Numbered from the stretch's first letter, positions 1-10,236 are shown. The stretch: 64,000 nucleotides of DNA from Leishmania donovani (GCF_000227135.1 NC_018262.1:940223-1004222), one strand, 5' to 3'. Notes: generated by a model from the letters alone, not told the origin. Made by a program: numbers and translations.

Positions 1-1458
1 GCCGACACAGAGGCTTTCCAGCAGTGCTACTTCATGACCCTGCGGGGCGTCATCGCGGCCCGCTCGCCGGTGTCGGTCGCGGCTGCCACAAACGTTTTCT
101 TCGGCCTACTGTACGGCACCCCGACGCTGAGCATGCTGGCGGCCGCCATCGAGTCTTCCAAGTCGCCGTTTCACGTGCCGTACACCGTCAGCGACCGCAT
201 GGAGCGCGCGGCGATGGTGCGTCACGTGTCGAACGTTATGCAGCGCTACCACGGCTCGCTGCAGAGTGATTTGATCTGCTCCATGGAGGTTATCCTCGAG
301 TACATGAGCATGCAGCGCGACGGGCTGTCCGAGGAGGCGCAGGAGGAGTGGTGCCAGGAGCGCAGCCTGAGTCGCACTCGCGTCGTCGATACACTGAATT
401 TGTTCTCGCAGATGAAGGAGCAGGTGAGCTCGGTGCTGCCGTTCCCGGACGTCACAGACATCGACGTACTCAATGCCCAGTTTAACCAGAACGCTGAGCT
501 CCTTGTGCTCATGCTCGTGGCGTCGCACACAGAGCTGGCGATTCAGGTGCAGCTGGACGGCCCTGTCGCGCAGAGGAAGGGCTTTGTGGGACACGGTATG
601 TTCTTCCCGCTCAAGTGTCTCAAGGACGAGTCGGTGCCGACCGTGTGCCCGTGGGACCGCACCAAGATTAGCGTGCCACTTTCTCTACAGACGATTCAGC
701 GCAAAGTGCTCGCCGTGTTCGCCTCGCAGGTGGAACCAGACCTGTTCGCGCTGGTGCTGCTCGTCTTCTCTTACAAGCTCCACTACTCGGTTCAGGACAG
801 CGGCGCCACCCCGTCGTTCCTGATGGCCGTCAGCCACTCTGGTGTGCGCCGCACCTTTCAGTGCGACACCCTCACCGCACAGCAGATTCTGCAGCTGCGC
901 CGCATTCAGTGCGCCCAGCTGCGGTGCATGCAGCTGCAGGTGGAGGAACGCGTGAAGGCGAATGAGAGCGAGAAGCTCAGTGCCGTGCTGAAGAGCGCCA
1001 ACAGTGACTTTGGATTACCGGAGAGTGCCATAAAGACGCCCTACCTCATTCCTACAGTGCTGCAGCACGGCCTGAAGCTGCTCGTGAGCCGACTGAAGGG
1101 CTCACCTTCTTACACGGCTCAGCGACGCGGCATCGCGGAGTTCCCGCCCGGTACGCCGTACTGCAAGCTCGCTCACGGCGCGGAGCTGCCGCCGCCGGTG
1201 CTGCAGTCGGTGCTCATCCACAGCAACAATGGCCTCTCCGTGCTGCAGCCGGCAGCAACGGCGGCAGCCGCAGCGACCCCCTTGGCGACAGTCGGCGTAG
1301 CGACGGGTGCGGTGGAGCATAGCGACGAGGCAGCCGTCGCGCTGGCGGAAGCGCCTTCTCCGGCAGTGGAAAGTAAGTCGGAAAGCGATGACGACGATGA
1401 TAGCGACCGCAGCAGCGACTCTGCTGCACATGTGCCAACGTTCAGCTATGACATTTAG
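1..1458 (+). CDS. Conserved hypothetical protein, 3' part (N-terminus outside window)
   Basis: The reading frame is open from base 1 and runs 485 codons to a TAG at 1456-1458, so the gene begins upstream of the window; the first in-frame ATG at 34 is probably internal because coding-like residues precede it. I do not recognise a family. The visible part has a mostly helical, hydrophobic middle (about residues 150-290), then a Q/R/L-rich stretch that could be a short coiled coil (about 290-330). It ends in an Ala-rich linker and an acidic Ser/Asp tail (SESDDDDDSDRSSDS), the sort of tail often phosphorylated by CK2. No signal peptide or membrane segment can be judged without the N-terminus. GC-rich third positions and the abrupt change to C/T-rich DNA after the stop support a real gene. 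Confidence refers to its being coding, not to a function. Confidence 0.85.
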   Translation, partial: ADTEAFQQCYFMTLRGVIAARSPVSVAAATNVFFGLLYGTPTLSMLAAAIESSKSPFHVPYTVSDRMERAAMVRHVSNVMQRYHGSLQSDLICSMEVILEYMSMQRDGLSEEAQEEWCQERSLSRTRVVDTLNLFSQMKEQVSSVLPFPDVTDIDVLNAQFNQNAELLVLMLVASHTELAIQVQLDGPVAQRKGFVGHGMFFPLKCLKDESVPTVCPWDRTKISVPLSLQTIQRKVLAVFASQVEPDLFALVLLVFSYKLHYSVQDSGATPSFLMAVSHSGVRRTFQCDTLTAQQILQLRRIQCAQLRCMQLQVEERVKANESEKLSAVLKSANSDFGLPESAIKTPYLIPTVLQHGLKLLVSRLKGSPSYTAQRRGIAEFPPGTPYCKLAHGAELPPPVLQSVLIHSNNGLSVLQPAATAAAAATPLATVGVATGAVEHSDEAAVALAEAPSPAVESKSESDDDDDSDRSSDSAAHVPTFSYDI

Positions 1459-2293
1459 ATGTGCGCGAGAGCGAGAGTGGGCCGACTCGTCGGCCTTGAA
1501 AGGGGAAAGCCCTTCGTGGCGCGAAAGAGGCGCAAGCGACACGCAAAGAGAGCGGTGACTGCTGAGCGGCTTACTTTCAAGGTCTGGCGTATGCGGACCT
1601 CTTTCTATAATCGATCCCCTACCCTGTGCGCTGCCGCCCCCTTTCTTTTGGCCTTTCCTGTTGGTCTTGAGTAGCGCGGCCCTGGGCATTCGCTCTTTGT
1701 TCTCTTCCTCCCTCCTCCCCCTCCCTCCTCTCCCCCTTCCTCTCTCCCGTCTGCACGCGTACATGTGTCTTTGTCTGCGTGGGTAGCGGTTACGTATTGA
1801 GCTAAGGCTGTCTTCTGTTGTGTGCTCCTTTCCTTTGTTTTTTTTTTTTGTTCTTTTCCGTTTCCCTTTCCGCCTTCGTGTATTTTTGGCGTGTGGTACC
1901 CGACATGATGATGAAGCCTTGCTGTTGTTGCCTCCGGTGTGTGCATGTATGTGTGCGCGAGGGAGTTGTTGGCGTATTTGTTCTTCCCCTCTTTTCTCCC
2001 TCCTTTTTTTGTTTGCTACGTCGCTCACCCACACGCCCCCACACGCACGCACTCGTGCTCTCGTTTCGTTCTTCCCTTTTCGTCTCTTCTTCCCCTCCCC
2101 CTCCCTCCCTCCCCTCCCGCATGGAGCGAAGCTTGCCGGTGGGGGCGTTAAAGCGAAACGAGTCGTTGTGCGCGAAGGAGCGAGGGAGGGAGGAAACACG
2201 AAGGAGAAGACAATCAGACATGGCAGTTCGTAAATAGTCTTGGGCGCTGCACGGCTCGACCTCCTCCCTTCCAGCTCACCCTGACGTCTTCCT

Positions 2294-2331
2294 GTGTATA
2301 AAAGATATGTATATGCATATCTTTTATACAC
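2294..2331. repeat. Perfect 16-bp inverted repeat, 6-nt loop (AU-rich hairpin)
   Basis: The arm at 2294-2309 (GTGTATAAAAGATATG) is the exact reverse complement of the arm at 2316-2331, separated by TATATG. A (TA)-rich run follows directly. In RNA this would be a stable 16-bp stem in the 3' UTR or intergenic spacer of the first gene. Function is unknown; it could be an RNA stability element or a chance TA-repeat palindrome. Confidence 0.9.
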
Positions 2332-2980
2332 GTATATACATATATATGTGTCTTTGCCGTTGTCGTTGTCGCTATGTGTGCCCGCTTCTGAGCATTACCA
2401 ATACATTCATGTTTAATTCATGTCGTCGTTGCTGTGGTGGTGATGATGAGTGGGTTTTGAGGTGGGGGCTGGAAAGGAGGGAGGGGAGAGGAAGAGGGCA
2501 GCGAGACAGGGGTAGGAGACAGCGTAGGCAAGATATGAAATATGGGCAACTGCGGGTCGCCTCTGCTTGTCCTCGTTTCCTTCCCCTCCCTTTGCTTCCT
2601 TCCCTACCGTCTTTTCCCCGTCGCCATCATTTAATTACACCGCGGGTTCTCGAAGAGTATCCTAACATAACGCAATCGCAGCATACACCCACAGACAGAC
2701 AGCCACACAGACAGACATCGAGAAAGCGAGAGACACGCCAGCTACAGCAGCAGATCTTACTGCTTCGCCGACAGGTAAAGTCTGCAGGCCGCACCGTGCT
2801 CTACGCTCTTGGCCTCTCAGAGGTAATGCCGAAAGGCAGCGAAGAGGCGAGGTCAGCTTCCAGGGGTACAGTTCCTCACTAGCTTCGTGCTCTCTAAAGA
2901 GCGCCTACCACGACCATACCGTGAGATCGGGGAGGAGTTGCGGGTGCGATTGATGCGCGTGCGTGTCTTCCGTGATGTTG

Positions 2981-3051
2981 CTTTCTTTATTGTGTCTTTT
3001 TGCACCTCTCTTTCTTTCTATGATTCTCCTGCTTGTATCCACCACACGCAG
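2981..3051 (+). promoter_or_regulatory. Putative SL trans-splice acceptor for the 3387 gene
   Basis: A T/C-rich tract is followed by a CAG whose AG is at 3050-3051. The first ATG downstream of this AG is the chosen start at 3387, which gives a 5' UTR of about 335 nt. This is position-based inference. Confidence 0.45.
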
Positions 3052-3386
3052 TCTCATCCGCTAATCCCGGCACTCTCTGTGTGCATCGCTGCCTGCGGAT
3101 CATTGCGCGAAGCTCACGCATCGTCCGTGTCTCCGTCTCTCTGCGCTCTACCCGTGTTCGGGTTTGGAGACGTCCGCACTTTGGTGAATACCCCCCCCCC
3201 CCCGCTCCACGCATACGCACGCACGAACAGGCGCCGCACGCGACGGCGAAGAGCTTCGAGAGCGCACACATAGCCAACGCCCCTGGCAAGAAGGGAAGCA
3301 CAGGGGGAATTCGGGGACATCGATCGGCACGCCCACGTGCGCCGCAAACGCGCGCGAAAACAAACAAACAAGCGGACAGCGGCAGC

Positions 3387-4784
3387 ATGTTCGGTACACG
3401 CGACAAAAGCCGTCATGCTGACGAGGCCGCGGAGAAACCGGAAGGGAGCAGAAGTGGCGATGCCGCGGGTAGCAGCAGCAGCCGACACCGGCAACAGCGG
3501 CAGCAGCAGCGAGTGCGGGATAGCTCGGCCCGAGAGGCCAAGAACACGTTCGGTACACCGACCATGCTTGGCATCCAGTATACCTCTGAGGAGGCGAGCA
3601 ACATCTACAGCAAAGTTGGCACGCTCAACGGCTACACGTTTGAGGTGCCTCCGGTGAACCGGTTCCACAGCAAAACTGCCGAGGCGAAGTTCACCCAGCT
3701 CACCGGCGGTCTTAACCCGAAGTTCGAGGCCAGCCGCTTCGACAACCTGCGCGAGCGTCTTCAAGTGGCCGATAAGCGCGACAAGGACGGCCACTTGCAG
3801 GCGATCGCGATGCTGTACGCCGAGTTCCTCGGGAACAACTTTCTGAAGGCCAAGAATATCGACTACGCCGAAATCGAGCGCTGCTTCTACCCGAACTACG
3901 CGCCAAAGTACGACACGTTTTTGAAGTCGCTCGGGATGCCCAAGCCGCTGTGGTGGCGGCAGGGCATGTTCTCGTCGCTTGAGGACATCTCGCGTCTCCC
4001 GCTGGATCGCTGCAACGTGGAGAAGGAGACGTCGCTGACCTTTGAGGAGTGGTACTGCCTATTCTGGAACTACTACCAGCCCTTCAACACCCTCGCGTAT
4101 CTGTGCATGATCACGGCACAGTCGATGGTGTACACGCGAGAGCTCGTTGACAGCGTGGCTGAGTACCTGGCCGAACGACACGCCTTGATTACCGAGGCGA
4201 AGGCCAAAAGCGCACCAATCCTGTTCCTTGGCGCGCGCACGGGCAAGTTCGGCGCACTGCTGAACGCAACCAAGAAGCTGCCGGTCCCCATCATTCACAC
4301 GCACGAGAACCCCAACATGAACCCCTACCTGATGGTGATTCCGCAGAACAAGCAGGCCGAATTCAAGCCGAACCCGATCGTCAAGATGAAGAATCAGGCA
4401 GCACTGGAGAAGTACGAACCGAGCATCGTGCTCTTCTCCGACATGATCATGAACAACGATCCGACGGCGCAGATCCGACAACAAGGCTCGGTGCGCGAGT
4501 ACGTGTACTTTGGGGTGCCGGACAGCTACTGCGAGGGGCACGCGTGGGATACGTGGGGCTACTTCAAGTACCGTGAACGCGGCACCGATCACATTCCGGC
4601 GTACATGCGTGAAGGGTTTGGCAAGGTGACGCTACCGCACCTCTCGCGCTGGATGATCCACAAACTGGACAGCGACATGCAGATGGGCAACGGTGCCGTG
4701 ACAGCGTGGATCCGCAAGCCGCTTCTGCCAGCGGCGAGCATGCGGTGGAGATGGCGCATGATGCGCCTCCAACCATTTTTTTGA
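3387..4784 (+). CDS. Conserved protein with Rossmann methyltransferase-like C-terminal half
   Basis: 465 residues. The frame is open back to 3033, but 3387 is the first ATG in it and the first ATG after the likely SL acceptor. Residues about 25-50 are a Ser/Gln/Arg low-complexity leader. The rest is ordered, with aromatic-rich helices (WWRQGMFSSLEDI, EEWYCLFWNYYQPF). From about residue 275 the pattern resembles a class I methyltransferase core: a hydrophobic strand ending in FLGARTGKFG (motif I-like glycines), a second strand ending in THENPN, then a strand at IVLFSDMIM and a YVYFGVPD segment. The glycine motif is not canonical and no catalytic motif was identified, so substrate and activity are unknown; it could be an inactive fold relative. 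No signal peptide or membrane segment is visible. The final residues (RWRWRMMRLQPFF) are basic and aromatic. Confidence 0.85.
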   Translation: MFGTRDKSRHADEAAEKPEGSRSGDAAGSSSSRHRQQRQQQRVRDSSAREAKNTFGTPTMLGIQYTSEEASNIYSKVGTLNGYTFEVPPVNRFHSKTAEAKFTQLTGGLNPKFEASRFDNLRERLQVADKRDKDGHLQAIAMLYAEFLGNNFLKAKNIDYAEIERCFYPNYAPKYDTFLKSLGMPKPLWWRQGMFSSLEDISRLPLDRCNVEKETSLTFEEWYCLFWNYYQPFNTLAYLCMITAQSMVYTRELVDSVAEYLAERHALITEAKAKSAPILFLGARTGKFGALLNATKKLPVPIIHTHENPNMNPYLMVIPQNKQAEFKPNPIVKMKNQAALEKYEPSIVLFSDMIMNNDPTAQIRQQGSVREYVYFGVPDSYCEGHAWDTWGYFKYRERGTDHIPAYMREGFGKVTLPHLSRWMIHKLDSDMQMGNGAVTAWIRKPLLPAASMRWRWRMMRLQPFF

Positions 4785-5643
4785 CAGGCGGTCCGAGTGT
4801 ACGGGTGCTCTCTCTGGCGTGGCGGGGGGGGTGGAGGGTCACGGGATATGACGAAGCTGGCAGTGCGCCTCACACAGGTGAGTTGAGGCCTCTCCCGCTT
4901 CTTCCCCCAGCACATACACGCACTCACACATTCGCATGCGGACCTGTTTGGGCTGCTTCCCAAGCTGCGCGCCGACTTGCCAAAACGCCCCCTAACACGT
5001 GTGTGTGTGCGCCTTCCCCCCCCCCTTTCTCCCCATCCTACGCCCGCCGCCCAGGTGGAAGGAGGGAGGAGGCCAATGTGGAAGAGCAGACCGAGAAGGC
5101 GGCGGCTCTAGTTTCTCGGCGAAGGGAGGCGTGCGCGTTGACTTCGGCGAGCTTTGGCCTTCGCTGCCCCCTCTTTCTCTGCGAGTGTTCACATCTCGGG
5201 TAAAGCACGCCAACAACCGTCAACGGGAGGGAGAGTGGCCACAATGGATACGCAAGATCACGACGGCTCGAGGGCGCGCTGGAGTGCATTGCTTTCGAGA
5301 CTTTTTAAGTGCGTCTCGCTGCCATCATTCGTGGGCGGCGCTGCGACCAAGAGGGACTCTCATGCTTCATGGCACACTCCGTCTCCCAACTGCATTGCAC
5401 AACCATCTCTCTTCTGTATCACTCTTCTCTCTCTTTCACTACCCCGCTCTCACTTTGCCCGTATCCTCTGTTACACGACTGCCGCACTAATCCCTTCACG
5501 GACCGAGAGCCGCGTGTACGCGTCGCTGCTGCGCTACACCCCACAAACGCGAGGCGACGAGATAGGCGGCATCTTCGCCGTTCACCTCTGGCTTGCACGT
5601 GCGTGGAAAGCGAGAGCAGAAGCGAAAACATATATATATATAT
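4785..5643 (+). other. Intergenic/UTR region, no gene seen
   Basis: 859 bp. The first half is G/C-rich 3' UTR-like sequence with CA repeats and C runs. The second half carries a long C/T tract (about 5403-5465) followed by AG at 5506-5507 and ends in a (TA)n run. Open frames here are low-complexity and unconvincing. Confidence 0.7.
5403..5507 (+). promoter_or_regulatory. Putative SL trans-splice acceptor for the 5644 gene
   Basis: A roughly 60-nt TCTCT/CTTTC-rich tract is followed by the first AG at 5506-5507. The first ATG after it is at 5644, at the edge of a TA repeat. Confidence 0.45.
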
Positions 5644-8600
5644 ATGTACTACGATTGCGTGTGTCTGCGCTACCAAATGAGCACAGATCAGGGCGGCCGT
5701 CCGGTGCGCATGCTGGTCTTCGCAGTTGCCGCTGACGTTGCAGCACTGCGTCGCGCTGTCGCTGCTGTGGCGAGGCCGGCAACATCGATGAACTACGCCG
5801 ACGAGCCTCACAGAGAAGACGGAAGAGCTGCTGAACAGACAAGTGTAGCAGCGGGCGCCACTCGAGGCGTACTCAGTGATGACGCGTGGGTGTTCGCTTC
5901 CGTTTCAGGCTCATGTAGCTTGCTCGCCGCGCCAGACTCCTCGGGCTACCTCTCTCCCGCGCGGTATCAGGCGGCGGCGCGCGAGATGCGGCAATGGCAG
6001 TGCCTGCTGAGCCTGGTGCGCTTACCCCACCTGCATGCAGGTGTTTCATGCACCAGCGGCCCTGCAACTCGCGATAGGCAGGCCGATGACACGACTTTCA
6101 GGGCGCGCGCCAGTGCGGCGGCAACAGAAACTCTGGACGAGCCGCTTTCTTGCGATCAACATGTTGACACGTTTTCTAGTGCCGAGGACACTGAGCACTC
6201 GTGCCTACTGTGGGCGCATGTTCCACACACTACCTCAGGTGCAGATTTTGCTGAGCTTGATCTCGGTCGCTCTCGGGTCTGCCCTGCACGTGGCGGCGTC
6301 GCTGCAGATGTCTATCCCCCTGCAGGGCATCATCTGCTGTGCATCGACGTTGGCGGCGTCTACCTGGCGAGCTCACGGACACATCCTGCATCAGGGCGTA
6401 CACAGAGTGCACCGCCGCAGCCCTCAGAAGCAGCCGCGACGAAGACAGCAGAGAAGTCAGAGCGTGCGCCGAGGAGGCCGAGCGCGGCGCGCGTTGGGCA
6501 CAGCCGTGCCCCGAAGGAACAGACATCATCCCTCGATGCACACCTGAGCAACGCCAAAGCCGTGGAAGGCGAGAGGGAAGCTGAGGCGTCGCAGAGCCTA
6601 TGGCGCCTGCTGCAACAGCGCTTTGCGACTGCAACACGCACTTGCCCGTTCAGGACGGACGCCGGTGCCGCAGCGTTTCCCCTGACGCTCACGGAGGTAT
6701 GGGTGATACCCCTGCTGACTGCGGAGCGCGACAGCGAACATCTTTTGCACACTGCAACTCTGGGTCTCTCCGCCTTTCCGCTGCTTGTGAAGGACGAGCA
6801 TCACCGCAACTCCGCTGATTGTGCCGCTGTCGTGGGTGACGGCGCGAAAGTCTTCCGCCTAGCGCGTCACCCCCCAGCTCACATGCTTCGCCTCGCTGTA
6901 GATGACGGTGCGCTTTCAACTGACCCGTCGTCATCTACGATGTGTCAGGCGGCCGCGCTTCGGTCGCGCAAGAGGCTCCGTGACAGCGCGGCGGGGCGAC
7001 AAGATGAGGCAGAGGGAAGTCGGTGGCTGGCCGCACACACGACACCTCGGTTGCCGAACGCCGTGTTTCTGCGCTCTTGCTGCTGCAACCGCGGAGGCGC
7101 CGACCCTGCGGCACCGGAGCTATCTGCTCTGCGACTTCGGATACTGGAGGGTGACTTCCTGCTTCGCAGCTGCTACTTCTCTGAGTGGTGCTGCGCCGCT
7201 GACTTTGACATAACAAGTGGCTTTGTCAGTCTACATGTGGGCAAGTGGACAAGGAGTGCTACGGCTTACCACGCCTTCTACAGTGTGCTGCGGCGGTGCG
7301 TGCTGGCCGAGGACGCGCTTGTGCAGCGCTCGATAGAGGAGGAGGCAGGAAAGTGGGTCGCGTCGTGCGGGTCACTTTCTGGAGCTGATGTCACGAGCAG
7401 CTCCGGGGCAGCCGCGGTGCCGCGCAGCCCCACCGAGGCCCTCTTCAAGGAAAGCGCCCTTGAGGGGCGCAGCGCGGACGACTCAGGCGCTCGCGGAAGT
7501 GAGCGGGTGTGGCCTATAGAGGAGCTGTGGGGCCTGTGGGTGCGACTGGGGTGGACGCCTCCATTGGCGTGGCCGCGTGTGCGTGTGTGCCTGCGACTCA
7601 GTGAGGGCATTAGCCTGGGCAGCGTGGGCCAGCGCTCTATTTGGAAGCTGTCTCCGCGCGCTCTTTTGACACTCTTGTCACGGGTGGCGACAGCGGTGAA
7701 CGCGGCATACATTCAAGCGAAGCACCTGCAGCCGACGCATGATCCTCGAGGAGATTGCCTGACTGCGGAGATCGAGAGAGATGACGATGCCGCCGGCGCA
7801 GACCTTGACCGGGTGAGTGACCTGGGCCGTGCTCACAGCTGTCAGGAGCGCATACTGTCTTCTTCGGCTGCTCGATGTGAGTCGTCGGTGCAGGTGCGAC
7901 GGCTGTTTGAGTTTCAGGCAGCGCTCTCCGTCGCCCCGGAATTTGTCACCGGGCCAGTGTTAGCTGAGCTGCCCGATTTTGCTGCAGCGGCTCCCTGCGT
8001 CCCCACCGTCGACTCGGGCGCCATCACTGCATCCGGTGACGCTGCTGGGGGCTCTCTTGTTCTCAGCGCCGCCGCACGTGATCTTGCCATGGACATTGCC
8101 GCTACCACGGTGCTTTCTACCTCGCATCCTGCAGCGTCCCCGGCAGGCAGTGTTGCTGGTGCCGTGGCGTTAACCGTGACGTGGCTTCGTGGTGTGCTCG
8201 AGTCCCCAGCGTTGCTCATTCTTCCGCTCGGTGTGTCTGGACATGTGAATGAGAGAGAGAGCGCCGATGACTCTTCGGGCGGCGCTGGCGCGCACCCTTC
8301 CTGCAGGATCGAGATGGACAAGAAAGCAGCGTCGCTTACTGCACTGCTCGCGCGCCGATCGCCATTTCAGCCAGAGAAGTTGCTTCGGGGTGCACTGGAT
8401 ATTTCTTCGGCTTCGCATTCTCCGCAGATGCCGCCCCCGTCCTCGCTGCCCGCCGCAGAGATGTACTGCGAAGTCGCCGATGTGGCAGAGCTGCGCTGGT
8501 GTTCCCCACAAGCGTACACGGCGACGGCAACCACCACGAGCTATCGGGAAACGCTCTCCACCGCCGCTTCTCAAAATCCTACGCTGCAGTCGCCCAGCTC

Positions 8601-10236
8601 GGTGTCTTCGACTGCGTCCTGTTGCGCCCTCGCTTGTGTTGAAGTGGCGCGACTGGCACGCACGGAGACGGCCGACGAGACTGTCAATGTGTGCCGTGAA
8701 TCGCACCGGCAGCTCAGCGCCACAAACCCGTTGGCTGCATTTCTGTACACGCGTTTCGCTGCATATCTTCAAGAGCAAGGCGTCGTGACCGTCGCGCCAA
8801 CATCGGGAGAAGGGAGCAGCGAGGGGGAAGCGCAAGATCCTGGAAGAGATGATGAGCACATACCACGTGATGCCTGCCCGGCGCGGCGCTCGGCCGTGGC
8901 AGTGCCCTCTTCATTCCAGCCCCCCATGCTGCGGCATAAAGACTGTACTCAGGGCGGAGCGGCAACCGTGTCTTTACCCGAGGATGGCGGCTGCCTCAGC
9001 GACAAGAGTGTGTCTTCAGGGGATGGCGATGCGGTCAAGACACTATTGGCGGAGACTGTGGTGCGCGTCGTTCAGCAGAACAAGCCTGTGGTACGGCGCA
9101 TCCTGGCTCTTATTCAGTCCTACAGCGGCGTCGTCGCCGCAGCCACGGCAGAGAGCAACGGCGGTGCGCGATGTGTCGCCAGCATGGATGAGGCAGCGAG
9201 GATAAAGAGCAGTGACACTCAGCCAAAGGACGCCGTTGCGCAGGACCTATGGCGCTGTCTCGCACCGGAGATAAATGCTGCCATGCGTGTGGATGAGGCG
9301 GCCAGTCCGGCGTCGTCGTGCGCCGCTTCGTGCGCCAAAGCGACGGCACGGCGCCTTGTGCGCGCGTTTTGGGAAAACGTCGCTGCAACCGCCCGCCTAC
9401 AACTGCGCGACCGGCTGGGCGCGTTGTTAGGCTGTGAGAAGTATGCAACGAGCGATTCGGACGAGGAGGAGTCCGCCAGGCGCTCAGCATCACCACCGGC
9501 AAGGCGGGACGGCGCGGCCTGCTCGCCAGCGGAAGCGGCGGTGCCAACAGCTTCAGTGAGGCAGCACAGTTTCGCTGTCAAGGAGAATGGGGCGGAACCT
9601 ACGACGGCGAAGTCGAGCACGCTGTCGCCTTCGTCCTGTGAACAGGTGCGCGCCTCTGCCGGCTTCCCCTTGCTTCCCTCTGCGTCGCTGTCGCGCCAGC
9701 TTCCCTCGCCGAACCCTGTTGGGCAGTCCTGTGGAGCGTTGAGTCAGGCGGTTCGTGCGCTGGACGGGGCACAGGCGATGGCCCTGTACATGCAACACAT
9801 TCTGGGGTGCTCCAGCGCCGCCGGCCACTGGCAAGGCCAGGCCCGACTTGGCGGCTGCACTTTGTTCAGTTGCGCAACGGAGGCGCCTGGGAGAGCACCA
9901 CCCACCACGGCGGGCACTGCAGCACCGCCCACCCGTCCTCAGCAGCCTAACCATTGGCTTCACCATGCACTCTTTCTTTTGAGCTACGGGCTCGCGTGTC
10001 CCGCTGATGATCCGGTGATGTCCAGTGCTGCAGCATCCGCCCCAGCATACGCCTCCGCAAAGGAATGCCGCCCTGTGGGCCCATACCAAGAAGCAGACCA
10101 ACTCGCACTACCGCCACCGCCTGCACTGGCGGCGTTTCGCGCCCTACGTTGCGGGAAGCTTTTGCTCGACGGGTTTATCGGCGAGGCACTGGAGGTCTAC
10201 GTGCAGCGGTGGACGCTCAGCGTACAGGCCCGGTGA
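5644..10236 (+). CDS. Very large hypothetical protein, Leishmania-type, low-complexity rich
   Basis: 1,530 residues from the first ATG at 5644; in-frame ATGs at 5677 and 5788 are equally possible starts, and the latter would drop an odd Cys/Tyr/Ala N-terminus. I do not recognise a domain. The N-terminal third alternates predicted ordered blocks with Ala/Ser/Arg/Glu linkers. A more ordered Cys/Trp-rich block lies at about residues 465-545 (SCCCNRGG, FSEWCCAADFDI, SLHVGKWTRS). Another ordered stretch (about 615-700) contains WPIEELWGLWVRLGW. The C-terminal part is largely disordered and then ends in an ordered segment around LHHALFLLSYGLACP and GKLLLDGFIGEALEVYVQRW. Strong coding signal (no stop in 4.6 kb, G/C-ending codons) makes the gene real. 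It could be a scaffold or a cytoskeletal protein, but nothing in the sequence shows this. Confidence 0.8.
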   Translation: MYYDCVCLRYQMSTDQGGRPVRMLVFAVAADVAALRRAVAAVARPATSMNYADEPHREDGRAAEQTSVAAGATRGVLSDDAWVFASVSGSCSLLAAPDSSGYLSPARYQAAAREMRQWQCLLSLVRLPHLHAGVSCTSGPATRDRQADDTTFRARASAAATETLDEPLSCDQHVDTFSSAEDTEHSCLLWAHVPHTTSGADFAELDLGRSRVCPARGGVAADVYPPAGHHLLCIDVGGVYLASSRTHPASGRTQSAPPQPSEAAATKTAEKSERAPRRPSAARVGHSRAPKEQTSSLDAHLSNAKAVEGEREAEASQSLWRLLQQRFATATRTCPFRTDAGAAAFPLTLTEVWVIPLLTAERDSEHLLHTATLGLSAFPLLVKDEHHRNSADCAAVVGDGAKVFRLARHPPAHMLRLAVDDGALSTDPSSSTMCQAAALRSRKRLRDSAAGRQDEAEGSRWLAAHTTPRLPNAVFLRSCCCNRGGADPAAPELSALRLRILEGDFLLRSCYFSEWCCAADFDITSGFVSLHVGKWTRSATAYHAFYSVLRRCVLAEDALVQRSIEEEAGKWVASCGSLSGADVTSSSGAAAVPRSPTEALFKESALEGRSADDSGARGSERVWPIEELWGLWVRLGWTPPLAWPRVRVCLRLSEGISLGSVGQRSIWKLSPRALLTLLSRVATAVNAAYIQAKHLQPTHDPRGDCLTAEIERDDDAAGADLDRVSDLGRAHSCQERILSSSAARCESSVQVRRLFEFQAALSVAPEFVTGPVLAELPDFAAAAPCVPTVDSGAITASGDAAGGSLVLSAAARDLAMDIAATTVLSTSHPAASPAGSVAGAVALTVTWLRGVLESPALLILPLGVSGHVNERESADDSSGGAGAHPSCRIEMDKKAASLTALLARRSPFQPEKLLRGALDISSASHSPQMPPPSSLPAAEMYCEVADVAELRWCSPQAYTATATTTSYRETLSTAASQNPTLQSPSSVSSTASCCALACVEVARLARTETADETVNVCRESHRQLSATNPLAAFLYTRFAAYLQEQGVVTVAPTSGEGSSEGEAQDPGRDDEHIPRDACPARRSAVAVPSSFQPPMLRHKDCTQGGAATVSLPEDGGCLSDKSVSSGDGDAVKTLLAETVVRVVQQNKPVVRRILALIQSYSGVVAAATAESNGGARCVASMDEAARIKSSDTQPKDAVAQDLWRCLAPEINAAMRVDEAASPASSCAASCAKATARRLVRAFWENVAATARLQLRDRLGALLGCEKYATSDSDEEESARRSASPPARRDGAACSPAEAAVPTASVRQHSFAVKENGAEPTTAKSSTLSPSSCEQVRASAGFPLLPSASLSRQLPSPNPVGQSCGALSQAVRALDGAQAMALYMQHILGCSSAAGHWQGQARLGGCTLFSCATEAPGRAPPTTAGTAAPPTRPQQPNHWLHHALFLLSYGLACPADDPVMSSAAASAPAYASAKECRPVGPYQEADQLALPPPPALAAFRALRCGKLLLDGFIGEALEVYVQRWTLSVQAR

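Larger units (their letters stand above)
1459..3386 (+). other. Intergenic/UTR region, C/T-rich, no gene seen
   Basis: About 1.9 kb of polypyrimidine runs, CA/TA repeats and low-complexity G/A-rich stretches, including a C13 run at 3191-3203. Several open frames cross it on both strands, but their products are Ser/Leu/Phe or Arg/Lys/Gly homopolymer-like and follow the base composition. It should hold the 3' UTR and poly(A) site of the first gene, and the SL acceptor and 5' UTR of the next. The one ordered element is the perfect hairpin at 2294-2331. Confidence 0.7.

Noticed and set aside
1102..2331. 409-codon antisense frame over the end of the first gene
   Set aside because: Antisense shadow of a G/C-ending coding region plus C/T tracts; Arg/Gly/Lys-rich and without domains.
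3191..3203. C13 run, and similar homopolymers near 28149 and 55646, as regulatory elements
   Set aside because: Such runs are common and length-variable in this spacer DNA; nothing ties them to a function.
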